From MA-ANB-1 sp040878225 (GTDB taxonomy: Bacteria > Actinomycetota > Acidimicrobiia > Spongiisociales > ZC4RG35), in assembly GCA_040878225.1 (NCBI GenBank), contig JBBDMR010000169.1:1-46669 (forward strand): 46,669 nt of DNA, written 5' to 3'. Positions 17,974 through 26,608 of the stretch are shown here, one piece after another. Numbering within the stretch: the first letter of the stretch is position 1; each line of letters begins with the position of its first letter. The position numbers and the translations under genes are program-made. The notes under the pieces are model-generated. The model made no database searches. It was given only the letters and a program-made list of their open reading frames with translations, and was not told where the DNA came from.

Positions 17974-18690
17974 TCACAAGGCGCTAATCCCGACCGAGAT
18001 GATTGCCAACCAGGAGCCCAGGATCATTGCCGGCCCGTACGGGAGCTCGGTGTCGCGCTTTGCCTCTGAGAACAACAAGACAGCCACGGCCAGGATCCCG
18101 CCGATAAATGCAGTTGCCACCACAGATCTGGCGAGGATCGTCCAGGAGAAGTATGTGGTGAATACCCCGAGAAGGGGGGCAAGTTTCACATCCCCGGCTC
18201 CGAAGCCGTTGCCGCGGGCAAGAACGAAGAGGAACAGGCTCCCTACGAAGTACGCAGCTCCACCACCCAGGCCACGCCAGAAGGCCGGCAAATCTCCGGT
18301 CACCAGGGAGGTCACTCCAAGGGCGACGATGAGAAGGGCTGAACCGCGGAGGTTGAGCCGATCGACGATTCGCATTTCGTCGATGTCGGTGAGCATCAGC
18401 GAGGTCGTCAACAGCAGGAACCCTGCAAAAGGTAGAAGTGCCCATCCAACGCCGAAGGCATTGACGAAACCGACAGCGACCAGGGCGGTCGTCGCCGCCA
18501 CCGCCGGCTCCCGTTTGGGCGTTCTACCGCATTCGGGACATTTTGATCGCAGCCACCCCCTGCGATGTCCACATCCGGGGCAGGTGCCGGCCAGTGGCCT
18601 CAGCGGCCTCTCTTTGAGGGCCTGGGCAGCAAGGTCATGCGCAATTAGGCCGAGAAGCGCCCCGGCGATGGCGGCCAGCGTGACTGTCAC
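17974..18690 (-). CDS. Prepilin peptidase (A24 family)
   Basis: 238-residue membrane aspartic protease, about seven hydrophobic segments. A cytoplasmic zinc site has two CxxC pairs (Cys37/40 and Cys51/54), as in bifunctional PilD, which also methylates the new N-terminus. The catalytic aspartates are Asp102 in LTDIDEMRIVD (where the usual Pro is Val) and Asp167 in GFGAGDVKLA. It should trim type IV pilin or pseudopilin precursors. No pilus genes lie in the window, but the adjacent DUF4388 protein is a family often seen with pili. The GTG start has no clear ribosome site. The same gene sits between aroE and aroC in mycobacteria. Confidence 0.9.
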   Translation of the reverse strand: MTVTLAAIAGALLGLIAHDLAAQALKERPLRPLAGTCPGCGHRRGWLRSKCPECGRTPKREPAVAATTALVAVGFVNAFGVGWALLPFAGFLLLTTSLMLTDIDEMRIVDRLNLRGSALLIVALGVTSLVTGDLPAFWRGLGGGAAYFVGSLFLFVLARGNGFGAGDVKLAPLLGVFTTYFSWTILARSVVATAFIGGILAVAVLLFSEAKRDTELPYGPAMILGSWLAIISVGISAL

Positions 18691-18738
18691 GGCTTTCGAA
18701 GTTAGCCGTTACGGGCTGAACTGTCCGACAGCCGGTGT

Positions 18739-19764
18739 CTATTCTTCGCCGAGCTCTCGGAGGATCGAGCCCATCCGCCGACGGCGCATCAAACCATGGC
18801 CGTCATCTTCTGAAGGCTCACTGGTCACTTCGGAAAACACCTTCTCGAGGAATGCGTCGGTGTCTTCGGCTTCGTCAGCCGTGTCGGAATCAGCATGCTC
18901 TTCGGAGACATCGTCTGTTTCCGCTGCAACAGGCTGCGGTTCCGTGTCTTCAACACCCGCATCGGTCGGCTGCTCGGCTTCGGGCTCGTCCCACCAGGAA
19001 CGGTCCGGGTCGATCTCAGTCTCATCGACGTGCGGGGACACCTCTTCGACCTGTGGGGACACCTGGTCTGCAACGTGCTCCACGGGGTCGTCGTGAACGG
19101 GGGCGATTTCGACCGCTCCATCGCCAAACACCAAAAGCTCGCTGTCCACCATGGTCGCCGCAACGCTTGCTACTGCATACCTGGTGGTGCCCAGTTTCGC
19201 GGCGAGGTCCTTGACCGATGAGCCGGAGCCGATCTCGCTGAGGAGACGCCACGATGCACGGTCGAGCTGGACGGTTTCTGCGGTGAGCGTACGGTTGAGC
19301 TTCATTGTCGCCTCGAGGTCGGGAACGCGCTTGTTGACGCTCTCCCACTGCTCCGCGCGTTTGCGACTGTCGTCGAGGATCCGCTCGAGGTCGAACGGCT
19401 CGGGTGATGCGAAAGCACTGGTTGCATCTCTTAGGACCTCGAAGTCGGCACTGTCGCCGTCCATCCTGTAGATGCTCTCCACCGTCATCTCACGAACAAG
19501 GCCCACGAGGTCTTCACTGAAGGGACCCCTGCTGCCAGCGGATGACGTTGCATCGGCGGGCGAGAGGTATCCCGAGCTGATCAGGTGGTCCTTCAAATCT
19601 TGGTCATCGAAGGTGGTGGCGAGGCCGATGCCCGCGCCCGTGACGAAAATTCGGCCGCTGATTTCTCTGTTGGTTATCTCGACCACACCGGCGTTTCCGG
19701 CGCGGGCAAGAAGTCGCAGCACCTCGTCAAGAGGCACGAATCCTAAGTTACCTGAAAGGGTCAT
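18739..19764 (-). CDS. DUF4388 (PATAN-like) protein with winged-helix and acidic tail
   Basis: 341 residues from ATG 19764, which opens MTLSGNLGFVPLDEVLRLLARAG, the usual DUF4388 beginning. A GTG 17 codons upstream is possible but adds sequence outside the domain. Domains: DUF4388 at about 1-110; a helical linker at about 125-165; a probable winged helix at about 168-215 (SWRLLSEIGSGSSVKDLAAKLGTTRYAVASV). A long Asp/Glu-rich disordered region spans about 222-322, ending in RRRRMGSILRELGEE. The DUF4388/PATAN family is linked to signalling and surface motility in several phyla. Position between aroE and the prepilin peptidase suggests, without proof, a role in pilus control. Confidence 0.75.
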   Translation of the reverse strand: MTLSGNLGFVPLDEVLRLLARAGNAGVVEITNREISGRIFVTGAGIGLATTFDDQDLKDHLISSGYLSPADATSSAGSRGPFSEDLVGLVREMTVESIYRMDGDSADFEVLRDATSAFASPEPFDLERILDDSRKRAEQWESVNKRVPDLEATMKLNRTLTAETVQLDRASWRLLSEIGSGSSVKDLAAKLGTTRYAVASVAATMVDSELLVFGDGAVEIAPVHDDPVEHVADQVSPQVEEVSPHVDETEIDPDRSWWDEPEAEQPTDAGVEDTEPQPVAAETDDVSEEHADSDTADEAEDTDAFLEKVFSEVTSEPSEDDGHGLMRRRRMGSILRELGEE

Positions 19765-19826
19765 CTGTCGTTCCACTCCTTGCTGAAAGAGGCGTAACCA
19801 AAACTTCGGCTTCACCAGATCATCCT

Positions 19827-20585
19827 TTAGGCATTTCTGGCGGCGTCAACCATCGTATTCACACCAACTTCAACGCCCGTCCACCAGCGGAATGACTCGG
19901 CTGCCTGCGCCGCCAGGAACCACAAGCCGTCTACCACCGGAATGCCTGCTTCTCGGGCTGCCGTGACCGCCGGTGTCTCCCCAAGCCCATAAGGAAGGTC
20001 GATGAGCCCTGCAGCGGACCCGACCAGGGCTTCCGGGAGCGTCTCGCCTCTCATGCCCAGAGGCGTGCAGTTGACCAGGACATACTCCGGAGGGAGGCTT
20101 TCAAGGGCCGCGCCGGCGTGGTCGGCCACGAACGCTTCGACCCGCTCCGGATTACGCCCCCAAACGCGCACCTCGCCGGTGAAGGCTGCGAGGGCGGCGC
20201 GAGCGGAGCCTCCCGTGCCCATGAGGACGATTCGGGATGCCTCACCCATCGTCGCGAATGCCTCCCTGAAGGCGACGACATCAGACGAGTGCCCGTAGAT
20301 CGACCCTTCCACTGCCCGTAACGTGTTAACCGAGGCGGCAGTCGCCGCCTCCGGGGTCAGGCGATTGCTGACCTCATGGGCGATTCCTTTGTGGGGCATC
20401 GTGACATTGAGCCCCGTGAACTCACCATCGACGAGACGGGCGACCAGGTGGCGGAAACCATCAGCGTCGCATCGGACCAGCTCATAGGAGCCCTCCAACC
20501 CGGATTCCCGCAGCGCTGCGGTGTGCATGGCCGGAGAGAGGCTATGTGCGACAGGGTCGCCGGCAAGTGCAAACCTGTACTTCAT
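19827..20585 (-). CDS. aroE: Shikimate dehydrogenase
   Basis: NADP-dependent reduction of 3-dehydroshikimate. 252 residues with the shikimate-binding HSLSP (14-18), the catalytic Lys66 in NVTMPHKG and Asp102, and the nucleotide motif GTGGSARA near 123. The segment around the catalytic Asp reads GHSSDVVAF instead of the common GxNTDGxGF, but the Asp itself is kept. The order mltG-aroE is conserved with mycobacteria. No clear ribosome site is seen. Confidence 0.92.
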   Translation of the reverse strand: MKYRFALAGDPVAHSLSPAMHTAALRESGLEGSYELVRCDADGFRHLVARLVDGEFTGLNVTMPHKGIAHEVSNRLTPEAATAASVNTLRAVEGSIYGHSSDVVAFREAFATMGEASRIVLMGTGGSARAALAAFTGEVRVWGRNPERVEAFVADHAGAALESLPPEYVLVNCTPLGMRGETLPEALVGSAAGLIDLPYGLGETPAVTAAREAGIPVVDGLWFLAAQAAESFRWWTGVEVGVNTMVDAARNA

Positions 20586-20626
20586 GCCGGAAGTGTGGCA
20601 CGTGCTGGTGAACTGGCGTCCAATTA

Positions 20627-20659
20627 CTGACGGCGTTTCTCGCCCTAATCAACCGTCAG
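20627..20659 (-). terminator. Inverted repeat after mltG, possible terminator or attenuator
   Basis: Five bases past the mltG stop, arms CTGACGG and CCGTCAG (7 bp, perfect) enclose a 19-base loop that contains a smaller GCG/CGC pair. TAATT follows on the minus strand. It lies in the 78-base gap before aroE, one of the few gaps in this co-directional run. The lack of a true T-run keeps this tentative. Confidence 0.4.
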
Positions 20660-20663
20660 ACCA

Positions 20664-21761
20664 CTAGGGAAGCACCCCTTCCTCGCGGGCGCGGGCCACA
20701 TTCGCGTTGTGCTCGTCGAGCGTCGCTGCGAAAGCATGGTTTCCGTCGAGGTCGGAGAGGACATAGAACAGGTAGTCGGTCTCGTCCGGGTTGGCAGCGG
20801 CCTCAAGCGAGGCTCGCCCGGGCGCTGCAATCGGGGTCGGCGGTAGCCCGTTGACAATGTAGGTGTTGTAGGGCGAGTCGACGTCCCTGTCGAACTCGGC
20901 GATGTCCCGGGAGCCGACCGCGTACAGGACGGTGGCGTCGATATCCAACTTCATTCCGAGCTCGAGCCGGTTGTGAAGGACGCTGGACACCACCGGGCGC
21001 TCGATATCGAGCAAGACCTCGGTCTCGATGAGCGAGGCGATGATCAGCCCTTCGTAAACGGTAAAACCGAGGGATTCAACTGCTGTCCAGTCGATGCTGT
21101 CGACCCTCTGTTCCATTGTGGAGGCGAGGCGCTGCAGGATGCTGGTGGCACTCGCCGAGCTGGTGAATTCGTAGGTGTCAGGGAAGAGCAGGCCTTCCCA
21201 GTCGGCCAGGGTCTCGGCTTCCGCGACTAGCGAAGAGGTCACATCCCCCGAAAGCAACGCCGCTTCGAACTCGCTGTACCCGATGCCGGTGCTTTCCGAC
21301 AACGAGGTCAGGAGTTCTTCGATCCGGAGACCTTCGATGACCGTTACCCGGTATACATCGGCGACAGGCCCGACGACGAGCACCGCCACGACCTCGTTCG
21401 GGTCCATCAGTGTCGTCATTCGGTAGGTGCCGGCCTTCAAGTCGCCGGCTGCGTCGGAATTGCGCACGGCAACTTCGAACTCCAGGGCCGACTGCACGAC
21501 ACCGTTGGCCGCGAGGATCGCACCGATTTCCTGTGCCGAGGAGCCAGAGGGGATGTCGATCGTCACTTCCTGGCCGGGCACGACGTTCACAGGCGTCTCA
21601 GAGCCCTCGTTGTCGTCGCCGATCGCCAGACCCACCTGTCGCCCGAGATAGGAAGCGCCGCCGACGATCACAAATCCCGCGATCACGATGATGGCGAGGG
21701 CGCCGAGAACCTTCACCAGGCGGGTGGTTGGCTTCGGTTCCGGGGTGTTTTCGTAAGTCAT
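20664..21761 (-). CDS. mltG: Endolytic murein transglycosylase (MltG/YceG)
   Basis: Cleaves nascent peptidoglycan glycan strands, probably ending chain growth. The 365-residue protein has one N-terminal membrane helix (about 16-38). A LysM-like region (about 65-140) precedes the YceG catalytic domain, where IASLIETEV carries the likely catalytic Glu246. NRLELGMKLDIDATVLYA and SPYNTY-NGLPP-PI--PG are the other family signatures. The ATG overlaps the ruvX stop (ATGA). The bulk of the protein should face the cell wall. Confidence 0.94.
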   Translation of the reverse strand: MTYENTPEPKPTTRLVKVLGALAIIVIAGFVIVGGASYLGRQVGLAIGDDNEGSETPVNVVPGQEVTIDIPSGSSAQEIGAILAANGVVQSALEFEVAVRNSDAAGDLKAGTYRMTTLMDPNEVVAVLVVGPVADVYRVTVIEGLRIEELLTSLSESTGIGYSEFEAALLSGDVTSSLVAEAETLADWEGLLFPDTYEFTSSASATSILQRLASTMEQRVDSIDWTAVESLGFTVYEGLIIASLIETEVLLDIERPVVSSVLHNRLELGMKLDIDATVLYAVGSRDIAEFDRDVDSPYNTYIVNGLPPTPIAAPGRASLEAAANPDETDYLFYVLSDLDGNHAFAATLDEHNANVARAREEGVLP

Positions 21762-22159
21762 TGGTTGTCCAGATAGTCCTGAAGGATTATTGCGGCTGCG
21801 ATCTTGTCCACATTCTGCCGACGATCGCGTCGCTTCATCCCTTTACCCAGCAGAGCTGACTCTGCCATGCGGGAGGTGAAGCGCTCGTCGTGGTAGACGA
21901 CCGGGAGATCGGTGGCATTGTGGAGGTCCTTTCCGAGGGACCGGGCTTCATCAGCAGAAGTTCCCTCGTGTCCTCCGAGTGCTGTGGGAAGACCAATGAC
22001 AATTTTAGCGATATCCATTTCTATGGCGATGCTCTTGACCACGTCGACGATCCGCTCCCGGGGCACCACATCGAGAGGTGTCGCCAGAACCCCAAGCCCA
22101 TCGGACACCGCCAGCCCCACCCGCTTGGTCCCGGAGTCGATTCCGAGGATACGGCTCAC
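21758..22159 (-). CDS. ruvX: Pre-16S rRNA-processing RNase H-fold nuclease (RuvX/YqgF)
   Basis: 133-residue RNase H-fold protein with GIDSGTKRVG at 6-15, VIGLP near 55 and the C-terminal DKIAAAIILQDYL carrying an acidic residue. The family processes 16S rRNA 5' ends and was earlier called a putative Holliday-junction resolvase. The GTG start overlaps the alaS stop (GTGA). The alaS-ruvX-mltG-aroE order is conserved. Confidence 0.92.
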   Translation of the reverse strand: MSRILGIDSGTKRVGLAVSDGLGVLATPLDVVPRERIVDVVKSIAIEMDIAKIVIGLPTALGGHEGTSADEARSLGKDLHNATDLPVVYHDERFTSRMAESALLGKGMKRRDRRQNVDKIAAAIILQDYLDNQ

Positions 22160-24774
22160 AGTCGCGCGAGCGCTTGTTCCGCCGCTTCCCGGGATGTGGC
22201 CAGGGCCGTATCGAGGTGGGTTCCGTCAGGACCACCTGCCTGGGCGAGGGCAGGATCGCGCGATCCCCCGCCGCCCATCGCACCGGCGCCCTCCGTAATC
22301 AGGTCTGCTGCGGACACCCCGGCTTCGACGAGGTCGGTGCTGACCAAACCGACGAGGGCCCCCTTGCCGCCGTGCCGGGAGCCGAGAATCACCACCGAGC
22401 CCCTGCCCAGGGCCTCGCCCACCAGTTGGGCCAGTTGGCGCAGTTCGTTCCCGCCCAGATCCGCCGGAGCGACGACGAGTTTGCGGTCATTGATCGTCAC
22501 TGCGGCCCCGGCGAGCTCTCGGGCCAGCTGGCCCCGCTCCCGTGACCTGACTGCCTCTACCTGCTTCTCCAGGTCGAGCGATTTCTCCAGGATCGCCTCA
22601 ACCCGGGCCGGAGCTTCCGCAGGGGCAACCTTCAAGGCCCGAGCAACGTGATCGAGATCATTCCTCATCCGGACGAGCTCGCCGAACGCCGCCATCCCGG
22701 TAAGCGCCTCGACCCGTCGCACGTTGGCACCAATCGATGACTCGCTGAGCAAAATCAGAGGGCCTACCTGGCCCGAAGTGACGGTGTGAGTACCACCGCA
22801 GAACTCGACCGAAAAGTCGCCAACACTGACGACACGCACGGTTTCTCCGTACTTGTCCCCGAAAAAAGCGATTGCGCCCATTTCCCTGGCCTGATCCTTG
22901 GAGGTGACCTCTGTCCTCACCGGGGCATTTGAGATCAGCCGCTCGTTGACTTCGGCCTCGATCTCACCCAGCTCCTCCGCAGGCAGCCCTGAGTGGTGGG
23001 AGAAGTCGAAACGAAGACGTCCCGGCTCGACCAGCGATCCGGCCTGGCTGGCATGTTCGCCAACTACATCCCTGATCGCCCAATGGAGGACATGGGTGCC
23101 GGTGTGGCTCTTGCGAATAGCCTCGCGACGGGGTGAATCGATGGATGCATTCGCCTGCTGGCCGGTGGCGATGAAACCGCGGACGATCCGCGCGCGATGG
23201 CCGTGTAGACCCTGGAGGGCGTGTTGGGTGTCGACGACCTCGGCGGCCCCGGTCCCGGTCTCTACCAGCCCGGTGTCGCCGACCTGCCCTCCGGACTCCC
23301 CGTAGAACGGGGTGGCATCGAGGAACAGTTCGACTGTTTGACCCTTCTCGGCGCGCTCTACGAGATCTCCGTCGGAGATCATCGAGAGGATGGCCCCGGT
23401 CCATGATTCGGCGTGATAACCGACGAATTGGGTCGGGCCCGCCGAGTCGAGGATTTCGCGGTAGAGGTCGGCTGCGGCTGCGGTGTCGCCACCCTTCCAG
23501 GCAAGCCGGGCCCTCTTTCGCTGTTCTTCCATAGCCGCTTCGAAACCGGCGAGATCGACCGCCACGCCCTTTTCCTGGGCGATTTCCCGGGTCAGGTCGA
23601 CCGGGAAGCCATAGGTGTCGTGGAGCTTGAAGACGGTCTCTCCTGACAGTTCGCCGCTCTCCCCGTTCAGCTCGGTTTCGAGCAGCTGGTGTCCCGACTC
23701 CAGGGTACGGCGAAAACGCTCCTCCTCCCTGGTGACCATCGCCGTGATGAAATCGCTCTTGGCAACCAGCTCAGGATAAGCCGAGCCCATGGTCTCCACC
23801 GTCGCTTCGACGAGGCCGGGAAAGACGAGGCCTTCGCCGCCGAATTGCCAGGCGTGGCGAACGGCCCGCCGCAGGATCCTGCGAAGGACATAGCCCCGCC
23901 CCTCGTTGGAGGGGACAACACCGTCAGCGATGAGAAACGTCACGGACCGTCCATGATCGGCGAGCAAGCGGAGGGAGACGTCGTCGCGCTCACTTTCTCC
24001 GTACGTGATCCCGGTGTATGCGGCCGCACGATCCCGAACTGCTTTGACTGTGTCGATATCAAAGGACGAGGAGACTCCCTGCATCACAGCGGCAATACGC
24101 TCCAGGCCCATTCCTGTGTCGATGTTCTTCGACGGCAGGTCGCCGACGACCTGGAACGGCTCATCCTGGACGTTCTGCATGAACACCAGGTTCCAGATCT
24201 CGACGAAACGATCCTCATCCCCGCCGATCGGGCCCCCATCCTCCCCAAACTCCGGTCCCTTGTCCCAGAACAGCTCCGAGCTCGGACCGCACGGGCCGGG
24301 AACACCCATCTGCCAGAAGTTGTCCCGTCCACCCCTCTGCACCCGCTCAGCAGGAACGCCGACCCCGTCGACCCAGATCTCAGCGGCTTCGTCGTCGTCT
24401 TCATAGACCGTGTACCAGAGCCGGCTGTCATCCAATCCCAGGTGCTCGGTGATGAACTCATAGGCAAACGGAATCGCCTTTTCCTTGAAGTAATCACCGA
24501 AGCTGAAGTTGCCTGCCATCTCGAAAAAAGAGAAATGACGTGTTGTGGTGCCGATGATGTCGATGTCGACAGTGCGGACACACTTCTGGATCGACACCGC
24601 CCGGTCCCACGGAGGATCCTCCTCGCCCAGGAAGTAGGGCTTGAAGGGGACCATTCCGGCGTTGTTCAAGAGCAACGTTGGGTCTACCGGGATCAACGAG
24701 GCGGAGGGTCGGAGCACGTGGCCCCGCTCTTCGAAGAAGGATGTGAACTTGTCCCGTATTTGTTGGCTGTTCAA
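22156..24774 (-). CDS. alaS: Alanyl-tRNA synthetase
   Basis: 872-residue enzyme that charges tRNA(Ala) and edits mischarged Ser or Gly. The aminoacylation core (IRDKFTSFFEERGH, ASLIPVDPTLLLNNAGM), the editing site HTGTHVLH, the CGGTH zinc motif and the C-terminal DHHA1 domain (GGGGSRDPALAQAGG) are all present. The frame is open into aspS, but homology starts at the codon before NSQQIRDKF, which is TTG at 24774. No ATG or GTG in frame fits, and no Shine-Dalgarno is visible. The start is therefore less certain than the gene. Confidence 0.94.
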   Translation of the reverse strand: MNSQQIRDKFTSFFEERGHVLRPSASLIPVDPTLLLNNAGMVPFKPYFLGEEDPPWDRAVSIQKCVRTVDIDIIGTTTRHFSFFEMAGNFSFGDYFKEKAIPFAYEFITEHLGLDDSRLWYTVYEDDDEAAEIWVDGVGVPAERVQRGGRDNFWQMGVPGPCGPSSELFWDKGPEFGEDGGPIGGDEDRFVEIWNLVFMQNVQDEPFQVVGDLPSKNIDTGMGLERIAAVMQGVSSSFDIDTVKAVRDRAAAYTGITYGESERDDVSLRLLADHGRSVTFLIADGVVPSNEGRGYVLRRILRRAVRHAWQFGGEGLVFPGLVEATVETMGSAYPELVAKSDFITAMVTREEERFRRTLESGHQLLETELNGESGELSGETVFKLHDTYGFPVDLTREIAQEKGVAVDLAGFEAAMEEQRKRARLAWKGGDTAAAADLYREILDSAGPTQFVGYHAESWTGAILSMISDGDLVERAEKGQTVELFLDATPFYGESGGQVGDTGLVETGTGAAEVVDTQHALQGLHGHRARIVRGFIATGQQANASIDSPRREAIRKSHTGTHVLHWAIRDVVGEHASQAGSLVEPGRLRFDFSHHSGLPAEELGEIEAEVNERLISNAPVRTEVTSKDQAREMGAIAFFGDKYGETVRVVSVGDFSVEFCGGTHTVTSGQVGPLILLSESSIGANVRRVEALTGMAAFGELVRMRNDLDHVARALKVAPAEAPARVEAILEKSLDLEKQVEAVRSRERGQLARELAGAAVTINDRKLVVAPADLGGNELRQLAQLVGEALGRGSVVILGSRHGGKGALVGLVSTDLVEAGVSAADLITEGAGAMGGGGSRDPALAQAGGPDGTHLDTALATSREAAEQALARL

Positions 24775-24803
24775 GGTTCGATCAATACTAAGGAAGGTTT
24801 GGC

Positions 24804-24839
24804 CCGAATCCGGGTTGATAAAACCGACGGTGGATTCGG
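24804..24839 (-). repeat. Inverted repeat in the aspS-alaS gap
   Basis: Arms CCGAATCC (24804-24811) and GGATTCGG (24832-24839) form a perfect 8-bp stem with a 20-base loop. It fills most of the 67 bases between the aspS stop and the alaS TTG. There is no T-run and no T-box-like sequence. It may act as an mRNA structure or attenuator ahead of alaS; no function can be read from sequence. Confidence 0.4.
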
Positions 24840-24841
24840 CA

Positions 24842-26608
24842 TCATGGCTCCTTCCGCTCCAGGGCCGCAGGGCCGAGGGCAAGACCGAGTTCGCCGAGCA
24901 GATCTTCATCGACCCATGTCGGTGCCCCGGTCATCGGGTCCGAGCCGGTCTGGGTCTTGGGGAAGGGGATCACCTCGCGGATCGAGGACTCGTTCTGGAG
25001 GACCATCACCAGCCGATCGATGCCGAAGGCGAACCCGGCGTGCGGTGGGGTTCCGTAGCGCAGCGCCTGGAGAAACCACCCGAAGCGGCGTTCGGCGACA
25101 TCAGGGGCGATTCCGAGGATGCTGAACACTTGCTTCTGAGTTTCCGGATCGTGAATACGAACCGACCCCGAACCCAACTCGACACCGTTGAGTACCGCGT
25201 CATAGGCCTTCGACAACGCGTGCCCGGGGTTGGTCGCCATCTCTTCCAGTGACGCCGGGGCTGTGAACGGATGGTGGGAGAACGTCATCTTTCCCGAGTC
25301 GTCCTCCTCGAAGAGCGGGAAGTCGATGACCCAGAGGAAGGCAAGCTCCTCATGGTCCGCAGGCCGCCCCAGATCGAGCCGCAAGGCGCCGAGAACGCCG
25401 ACAACGGTCTTCCAACGGTCGGCGACCAACAGGAGCACGTCGCCCGCAGAGGCACCCAAGCGCGCCTTGATCCCTTCTTGTTCCTGGTCAGAAAGGAACT
25501 TGGCGACCGGAGAGCGGAGAGTCCCGTCTTCTTCGACCACCATCCACACCAGTCCCCCGGCGCCAAGCTCGCGGGCGCGCTCGGTGAGAGAATCCGCGCG
25601 GCTCCGGGCCCACTCCTGGGCACCGGCATTGATCCCCCTAACCGTTCCGCCTTCGGCGATCGTCTTGGAGAACACACCGAATTCCGATTCCGCCACCAAA
25701 TCGCTGAGGTCGTTGATCTCCATGCCGAAGCGGATGTCGGGTTTGTCCGACCCGAATCTGTCCATCGCTTCCTGCCAGGTGATCCGGGGGAAATCTTCGA
25801 CGAGGGTCACCTCACGCACATCGGCCACTACCGCCTTGAGGACGCTCTCGATGGTGTCGAGCACATCTTCCCGGCCCCAGAATGAGCCCTCCAGGTCGAG
25901 TTGGGTGAATTCGAGTTGCCGATCGGCGCGAAAATCTTCGTCCCGGTAACAGCGAGCAATCTGAAAGTATCTCTCGATGCCCCCCACCATCAGCAGTTGC
26001 TTGAACAACTGGGGTGACTGGGGCAGCGCATAGAACTCACCCTGGCGCAGTCGTGATGGCACCAGCATGTCGCGGGCGCCCTCCGGCGTGCTGTTGACCA
26101 GTGTCGGGGTTTCCACCTCGAGAAAGCCCTGCTCATCGAGGGTGCGGCGGATTGCCGACGTGGCTTTCGACCGGGCCTGCAGGTTGGCGGCCATCCGGGG
26201 CCGCCTCAGGTCGAGGTATCTGTGCTGGAGCCGGATCCTCTCGTCGACTTCGATCCGGTCGTCGATCAGGAACGGCAGTGCTTCTGCCCGGGAGAGCACG
26301 ACCAGTTCCTCGACGCCCAACTCGACCTCACCTGTCGGCATGTCAGGGTTGACCGTCCCCTCGGGCCGGGCACGGACGGTCCCGCGGACACTCACGCAGA
26401 ACTCCATCCTCATTTCTTCGATTTCAGGGTGCTCCTCAGGGTCTGCGACCACCTGGACCAACCCGGACGCGTCGCGAATGTCGAGGAAAGCCACGCCTCC
26501 GTGGTCACGCCGCCGCTGGACCCATCCGGCAATGGTGACGCTCTCGCCGATCAGGGCACGGGAAACTTCTCCGGCGCGATGGGTCCGGATCACTGGTTTG
26601 TCAGCCAC
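24842..26608 (-). CDS. aspS: Aspartyl-tRNA synthetase, apparently non-discriminating
   Basis: 588-residue bacterial-type class II enzyme: N-terminal OB anticodon domain, catalytic core with PQSPQLFKQLLMV and RCYRDED, a GAD insertion (about 290-410) and the final GFAFGIDRLVM motif. His36 in RRRDHGG and Gly84 in RPEGTVN match the residues known to mark enzymes that also charge tRNA(Asn) with Asp; discriminating enzymes have Leu and Lys there. It would then need GatCAB to finish Asn-tRNA. The GTG start has GGAGG seven bases upstream and overlaps hisS by 19 bases. Confidence 0.95.
   Translation of the reverse strand: MADKPVIRTHRAGEVSRALIGESVTIAGWVQRRRDHGGVAFLDIRDASGLVQVVADPEEHPEIEEMRMEFCVSVRGTVRARPEGTVNPDMPTGEVELGVEELVVLSRAEALPFLIDDRIEVDERIRLQHRYLDLRRPRMAANLQARSKATSAIRRTLDEQGFLEVETPTLVNSTPEGARDMLVPSRLRQGEFYALPQSPQLFKQLLMVGGIERYFQIARCYRDEDFRADRQLEFTQLDLEGSFWGREDVLDTIESVLKAVVADVREVTLVEDFPRITWQEAMDRFGSDKPDIRFGMEINDLSDLVAESEFGVFSKTIAEGGTVRGINAGAQEWARSRADSLTERARELGAGGLVWMVVEEDGTLRSPVAKFLSDQEQEGIKARLGASAGDVLLLVADRWKTVVGVLGALRLDLGRPADHEELAFLWVIDFPLFEEDDSGKMTFSHHPFTAPASLEEMATNPGHALSKAYDAVLNGVELGSGSVRIHDPETQKQVFSILGIAPDVAERRFGWFLQALRYGTPPHAGFAFGIDRLVMVLQNESSIREVIPFPKTQTGSDPMTGAPTWVDEDLLGELGLALGPAALERKEP

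Noticed and set aside
23689..25125. 478-codon plus-strand open frame
   Set aside because: Complement of alaS and the end of aspS; no recognisable domain.
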